This document shows, one piece after another, positions 59,681-64,000 of a stretch of 64,000 nucleotides of DNA. The stretch covers positions 106,534 to 170,533 of the forward strand of contig JACRLC010000088.1 in assembly GCA_016235425.1 (NCBI GenBank). Direction: 5' to 3'. Numbering within the stretch: the stretch's first letter is position 1; each line of letters opens with the position of its first letter. The position numbers and the translations under genes are program-made. Origin of the DNA: Chloroflexota bacterium. GTDB taxonomy: Bacteria > Chloroflexota > Anaerolineae > Anaerolineales > Villigracilaceae. The notes beneath the pieces are model-generated. The model was not told the origin of the DNA and did no database searches. It saw only the letters and a program-made list of their open reading frames with translations.

Positions 59681-61147
59681 ATGAATAACTCCAAAACTTC
59701 CGCCCTCGGACAAATGCCGGTTTTTCTTGGCATCCTGACATTTATCCTGGCCTTTTTTATCCTCAGCCGGACCCCGTCAGATGCAGACATGTGGTGGCAT
59801 TTACGCGCCGGACAACTCATGTGGGAGCAAAAGACCATTCTGCTTACGGATCAATTCAGCTACACGCGCGCCGGCTCCCAATGGACAAATGCCTTCTGGC
59901 TTGCGGAGATTGCCTTCTATTTGCTGTATCGTTACGGCGGGTATTTTGCCATCGCGACATTCGTCGCGCTTGCCGGAGGAATTACATTCCTTCTTATTTA
60001 TCGAAGACTCTCCGGCAATCATTTGCTGAACAGCGTCGTCATCCTGCTTGGCGTTCTCACTGCGGCGCCCATTTGGAGTCCGCGGCCCCAGATATTTTCG
60101 TTCTTTCTGTTGGCTTGGCTGGACAGGTTCCTTGACGAACGCAGGCAAGGCAAAGCTCGCCCACTGTGGGCGCTCATTCCATTATTTATCTTTTGGGCAA
60201 ACATACACGGCGGGTGGATTTGGGGATTCCTGCTGTTATTATCGTCCATTGCAGGCGATACCCTGGATACAATTCTCGCTAAACAAGATTCCCAAAACAA
60301 TGAAAAATGGAAGAGCATCAGCGTTCTTGTCTTGTGGACAATCTCTGCCGCCCTGGCAATCGGCCTGAACCCAAACGGACTATCGATCTGGCGGCTGCCC
60401 TTTTATACCGTTGACGTTTCGATGCAGATTCAGGAATGGCTCTCCCCTGATTTCCATCGCATTGACTTCCATCCCCTTCTGTGGATGGTTTTCCTCCTGA
60501 TAGTCACCGCCAGTCTCGCCAACAAAAAAACCGCCTGGTCCGCAATGATCAAGGTCACGGGATTCGCCTATCTTACTTTTGTCGCCCAACGCAACATTGC
60601 TCCTTTCGCGATTATTGCCGTACCCGTTTTAGCTTTGTGGGCTAACGCGGCGTTTGAGGAAATCCTGTCTTTACTGCCTTCAGGAAAGTCCAAATTTTCA
60701 AGTCCGCCCCTCAGCCCCGCTCTCAGAACGATCATCAATTCATTGATCCTGGTCATGCTTTCTATGACTGCCATCATCAGGGGGCTGTGGTTGTCAACTC
60801 CAGAAAAGGTAAACCAGAACTATCCAGCGGATGCCGTGCATTGGATTCAGTCATCCCACCCCGAAGGACGTCTCTTCAACTCATACAATTGGGGCGGCTA
60901 CCTGACCTGGACATTGCCCGAGTATCCCGTCTTCATCGACGGCCGCGCAGACCTGTACGGGAACGAGATCATTTTGCAATGGCAGGAGATCACCCGTGGA
61001 ACCGATCAAAGTCTGCAATTGCTCGAAGAATGGAAGATCAATATCGTCCTGCTCGAACCGGAGAGGCCCTTGGTCAAAGTGCTGGAAGAGCGCGGCTGGA
61101 CTGTGGCGTTCCGCGATGAAATCTCCGTTGTTTTGGTAAACAAATAA
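59681..61147 (+). CDS. Polytopic membrane protein, GT-C-like
   Basis: The 488-residue protein has a helix at about 12-30, then SRTPSDADMWWHLRAGQLM, a loop with an Asp-x-Asp pair typical of a GT-C-like group, and about nine further helices. The C-terminal domain of about 115 residues contains FNSYNWGGYLTWTLPEYPVFIDGRADLYG, a motif seen in many Chloroflexota membrane proteins of unknown role. It starts 7 nt after the previous gene and is directly followed by the next. Confidence 0.75.
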   Translation: MNNSKTSALGQMPVFLGILTFILAFFILSRTPSDADMWWHLRAGQLMWEQKTILLTDQFSYTRAGSQWTNAFWLAEIAFYLLYRYGGYFAIATFVALAGGITFLLIYRRLSGNHLLNSVVILLGVLTAAPIWSPRPQIFSFFLLAWLDRFLDERRQGKARPLWALIPLFIFWANIHGGWIWGFLLLLSSIAGDTLDTILAKQDSQNNEKWKSISVLVLWTISAALAIGLNPNGLSIWRLPFYTVDVSMQIQEWLSPDFHRIDFHPLLWMVFLLIVTASLANKKTAWSAMIKVTGFAYLTFVAQRNIAPFAIIAVPVLALWANAAFEEILSLLPSGKSKFSSPPLSPALRTIINSLILVMLSMTAIIRGLWLSTPEKVNQNYPADAVHWIQSSHPEGRLFNSYNWGGYLTWTLPEYPVFIDGRADLYGNEIILQWQEITRGTDQSLQLLEEWKINIVLLEPERPLVKVLEERGWTVAFRDEISVVLVNK

Positions 61148-62737
61148 ATGCAGAGCACAGTCACGCGCCGGGAATGGTGGTGGGTACTGATCGTCAGCCA
61201 TGCGGTCTTCATCTTCAGTTCCCTGCCCTTCCTCGCAGGATATGCCGCCCAAACCGCCGGGCGGGATTTTGCCGGGGGATATCACTCACGCAGTGATTAC
61301 GCCGTCTACATCTCCATGATGCACTATGGGAGACAGGGTCATTGGGATTATCACCTGCGCTTTACATCGGAAGCCCATAACGGCATCTACACCCGGCTAT
61401 TTTATGTTGCGGCGGGCAACATCTCGCGCTGGACAAACCTGGACCCGATCCATCTCTTTCACATCGCTCGCTGGGTTTTTGGCATATTGGCCTGTCTTGG
61501 TTTGTATATGCTGACCGCTCAAATATTCATTGAGCCGGGCTGGCGAAGATTCACTTTTCTGCTTGCCATAACCGGCGCGGGGGCCGGCTGGCTTCAAGCG
61601 ATCCTGCTTCCCGGCGCGCGCCCGGTGGATATGCTCTTTGCCGACGGATACGTCTTCTTCGGGATGGTGACGTTTCCTCATTATTCGGCCACGACTGCCG
61701 CCATCCTGCTATCCATTTCGTCATTCAATATCTACCTGCAACAAAACAAGATCAAATACTTGTTTGGGATCGTGCTCCTCGGAGTGTTCACCCAATTTAT
61801 CAATCCAATCGCTTTCGCTCTGGCGGACCTGGCACTGGCAGGCACATTGATTGGATACATGCTCTACAAAAAACGCTTCCTGTTCGGACCCTTGACCGGA
61901 CTGCTCATAATCGGCTTGACCCAACTTCCACAGTTTTTCCTCAACACCCGCCTGCTTGGGTTCGACCCGTTCTGGAGTCAATTCACAGCCCAGAACGCTG
62001 TCCCATCCCCGCCCCTCACAGACCTGCTCTGGGCGTACGGCCTACTCTGGACCATTCTACCCGCAGGGATTTTTGCCATCCTGGCAAAACGAAACTGGCC
62101 CGCAATGGGATTGCTTGCCTGGCTGGCGGGTGCGCTCCTGCTGGCTTATGGTCCATTTCCCATCCAGGTGCGATTCCTACATGCCTTCAGCGTCCCTCTC
62201 TCCATCCTCGGCGTGTTCGGAATCAAGGAAGTGGTTTTCCCATACCTGGAAAGAAAAGCCCCGAGCTGGGTGAACGCGCGCAAGGACCTGATCACATTTG
62301 CATTGCTCATGTTCTCGATGATCACGTCACTAAAAGTAAGCCTGGGCGACGCCATATTCCTTTATTCTCACACCGATTCCAGGTTTTATGAGCCGCACGC
62401 GCTTACATCAGCAATTGACTGGCTCGGCACAAATTCAAATCCAGACGATATGATCCTGGGAACCGAACAAACGAGTCAGTGGGCCGCGATCCGAATCGGC
62501 CGCCCCGTTTTCCTGGGTCATTTATTCGAGACCCTGGATTATCAAAACAAAAGGACGGAAGCCGGCGGGTTTTATCTCACCCCGCCGCCCGCGGGATGGC
62601 TAATGGAAAACAACATTCGGTGGGTTATCTACGGGCCGCACGAGCAAGACATCACCCCATCTTTCCAGCCGGATAATTCTCTGCAACTCGTTTATGAAAA
62701 CGAGGCGGTAAAAATCTACGAAGTTACATCGCCTTGA
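61148..62737 (+). CDS. Polytopic membrane protein, GT-C-like
   Basis: The 529-residue protein starts at the base after the previous stop. About eleven helices are predicted, with an external loop DYAVYISMMHYGRQGHWDYHLRFTSE after the first. A C-terminal domain of about 120 residues (AIDWLGTNSNPDDMILGTEQTSQWAAIRIGRPVFLGH) follows. The layout resembles the two upstream proteins, so a shared role in building or remodelling a cell-surface glycan is likely. The last step of the pathway cannot be named. Confidence 0.75.
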   Translation: MQSTVTRREWWWVLIVSHAVFIFSSLPFLAGYAAQTAGRDFAGGYHSRSDYAVYISMMHYGRQGHWDYHLRFTSEAHNGIYTRLFYVAAGNISRWTNLDPIHLFHIARWVFGILACLGLYMLTAQIFIEPGWRRFTFLLAITGAGAGWLQAILLPGARPVDMLFADGYVFFGMVTFPHYSATTAAILLSISSFNIYLQQNKIKYLFGIVLLGVFTQFINPIAFALADLALAGTLIGYMLYKKRFLFGPLTGLLIIGLTQLPQFFLNTRLLGFDPFWSQFTAQNAVPSPPLTDLLWAYGLLWTILPAGIFAILAKRNWPAMGLLAWLAGALLLAYGPFPIQVRFLHAFSVPLSILGVFGIKEVVFPYLERKAPSWVNARKDLITFALLMFSMITSLKVSLGDAIFLYSHTDSRFYEPHALTSAIDWLGTNSNPDDMILGTEQTSQWAAIRIGRPVFLGHLFETLDYQNKRTEAGGFYLTPPPAGWLMENNIRWVIYGPHEQDITPSFQPDNSLQLVYENEAVKIYEVTSP

Positions 62738-62861
62738 TCCTCCCATAGAAGCCCAAGCCGCAGGCCTGATCGCCATCTTTTGATATCGGAATATTTTCCA
62801 GCGTTGAAAATCTATGGGCGCGCAACCCTGACAAGGTCCAAGAAGGAAGCGATGGTTTGGA

Positions 62862-63776
62862 TCAGCGACAATATCCCGCAGTCACCTGATTGCGTCCGTT
62901 CAGCTTGCTTTGATACATCAACTCATCTGCGCGCTGGATGAGGGACTTCAAATTATCCCCCGGGCAGACAAGCGTCGCGCCCATGGAAACCGTCACCTGT
63001 AATTCTGTTCCTTCAATTTGAATTCTGGAATTTGCGATCATGGCGCGCAATTTCTCTGCAACCAGCGGCAGATTGTTCGCGTTGACGTTCAACAAAACAA
63101 CGACGAACTCCTCGCCGCCCCAGCGCCCGCAAAGATCGGTGGCCCGCAAGTGAAGCGAGAGGGTTTTTGCCACGTTTTGCAGGACCCGGTCACCGGTGTT
63201 GTGCCCGCAGGTATCATTAACGGCCTTGAAATGATCAATGTCAATGAAGAGCAACCCAAAGGGCATCTCGTGCTGGTGGAATTCGGCAATTGCCGAGTTG
63301 ACCTTCATCTCGGTGTATGCCCGGTTGCCAATGCCGGTGAGCGGATCGAGAAAGGATTTTTTCTCCAACTCGTCCACCCTGCGCCTGATTTTAAAGAGGG
63401 ATTGGCTATTACTGAAAACTTCCACCGCACCCAAGATGCCGCCATGCTTGCCGCGCATCGGCGTAGTACGGACGAGGACCGGCACACGATACCCCTCCGC
63501 GTGCCGCAAATGCACCTCGGCTTCGCGAGGCTGGCCGTCTTCAAGTGTGGCCTGCAGGGGACAACCGTTCATGCATAATTGCACACCGTCGTCCGTGATG
63601 TGGTTTAGCAGGTTATTGTTGCAAAATGTGCCGACAACTTTTTCAGCCCCGTACCCTGTAATTCTCTCAGCCCCTTTGTTCCAATATGTGATCCGTCTTT
63701 CGCAGTCGACAAAATAAACCCCGTCGTAAAGATTATCTATCAGATTCTTATGAAAATTATCTTCCAAGACTTCCAT
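62862..63776 (-). CDS. Diguanylate cyclase with PAS domain
   Basis: The 304-residue protein has a PAS domain (about 10-125, DNLYDGVYFVDCERRITYWNKGAERITGY) with several cysteines, and a GGDEF domain (about 142-300). The active site reads GGEEF, preceded by RATDLCGRW, which supplies the RxxD inhibitory site five residues upstream. It should make c-di-GMP from GTP with product inhibition. No membrane helix is present. A PilZ receptor protein is encoded at 36923-37279. The cysteines in the PAS part (CNNNLLNHI, CMNGCPL) may bind a cofactor or sense redox state. Confidence 0.93.
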   Translation of the reverse strand: MEVLEDNFHKNLIDNLYDGVYFVDCERRITYWNKGAERITGYGAEKVVGTFCNNNLLNHITDDGVQLCMNGCPLQATLEDGQPREAEVHLRHAEGYRVPVLVRTTPMRGKHGGILGAVEVFSNSQSLFKIRRRVDELEKKSFLDPLTGIGNRAYTEMKVNSAIAEFHQHEMPFGLLFIDIDHFKAVNDTCGHNTGDRVLQNVAKTLSLHLRATDLCGRWGGEEFVVVLLNVNANNLPLVAEKLRAMIANSRIQIEGTELQVTVSMGATLVCPGDNLKSLIQRADELMYQSKLNGRNQVTAGYCR

Positions 63777-63964
63777 AATTTTATCTTAGCACAACTTGCC
63801 TCAAAAAGAAACTTACAAGCAAATTTCGTTTGGGCGGACAGCCTCGCAAGTGTGGGTTATTAACTCGACTTTTGCAGCACATTACCAGCCAAATACTCCA
63901 ACAACCAGACAAAAAGGGGGAGCAGTTGTACAATTCGTAACGATCCCGATTCTGGAGGTGCAAC

Positions 63965-64000
63965 ATGCTACCTTTGGTGGAATTTCCTGAACTGGTGCAA
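63965..64000 (+). CDS. 5' end of a gene cut by the window edge (possible transposase)
   Basis: An ATG behind GGAGGTG starts MLPLVEFPELVQ and runs off the window. Similar N-termini occur in transposases of the IS701/IS4 type in Anaerolineae, but twelve residues cannot prove it. The 188 bp before it hold no gene. If it is an insertion sequence, its left end should lie between about 63785 and 63960. Confidence 0.4.
   Translation, partial: MLPLVEFPELVQ

Overview
The window is a GC-rich bacterial chromosome segment that reads like a member of the Chloroflexota, most probably class Anaerolineae. This taxonomic call is inference. It rests on a Tad (Flp) pilus operon without any secretin (consistent with a single-membrane cell), a fused transaldolase/glucose-6-phosphate isomerase, many multi-pass glycosyltransferase-like membrane proteins, a high density of dispersed palindromic repeats between genes, and a recurring -10 box placed 6-9 nt before start codons with no ribosome binding site (leaderless genes). 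No tRNA, rRNA or CRISPR array was seen.

Layout. 0-2.8 kb: 3' part of a secreted GH13 amylase with Fn3 and starch-binding modules. 2.9-10.3 kb (minus): pterin dehydratase, a membrane protein, then a sugar-phosphate cluster (tal-pgi fusion, rpiB, tkt) interrupted by an AbiEii-type nucleotidyltransferase pair. 10.3-14.3 kb: a 5'-nucleotidase-like phosphoesterase, a DUF429 protein, and a thioredoxin/Lgt-like pair. 14.4-24.5 kb (minus): folE, hpf, comF, then the tad operon (tadC, tadB, tadA, tadZ, cpaB, the 54-aa Flp pilin), headed by a soluble histidine kinase and a NarL-type response regulator. 24.5-31.4 kb (minus): three polytopic glycosyltransferase-like proteins, a GNAT enzyme, a lipid kinase and a DMT exporter. 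31.5-36.7 kb: a radical SAM/SPASM protein, a GT4 glycosyltransferase and a MoxR/VWA chaperone-like pair.

36.6-41 kb is the accessory patch. The 3' tail of the VWA gene is repeated twice more. The copies bracket a PilZ protein and a MNT nucleotidyltransferase followed by the remnant of its HEPN partner. An AT-rich Sll1717-type P-loop ATPase follows, then a metallophosphoesterase gene broken by a single in-frame TGA. 41.7-50 kb: an ABC exporter, ABM-domain proteins, a chromate transporter, a second GT4 enzyme, and a two-gene membrane / beta-propeller module. 50-52.4 kb: aldo/keto reductase, a lipoprotein and AlaX. 52.5-56.6 kb: an ABC / GldG / DUF4340 operon. 56.9-58.1 kb: the primary sigma factor with its own promoter and terminator. 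58.2-62.7 kb: three more polytopic glycosyltransferase-like proteins. The window ends with a PAS-GGDEF cyclase and the first codons of a gene, perhaps a transposase.

The most unusual theme is repeat invasion. Palindromic and micro-tandem elements lie in most gaps. Several have entered reading frames: two in-frame inserts in tal-pgi, a captured C-terminus in an ABC ATPase, and false N-terminal extensions on three genes.
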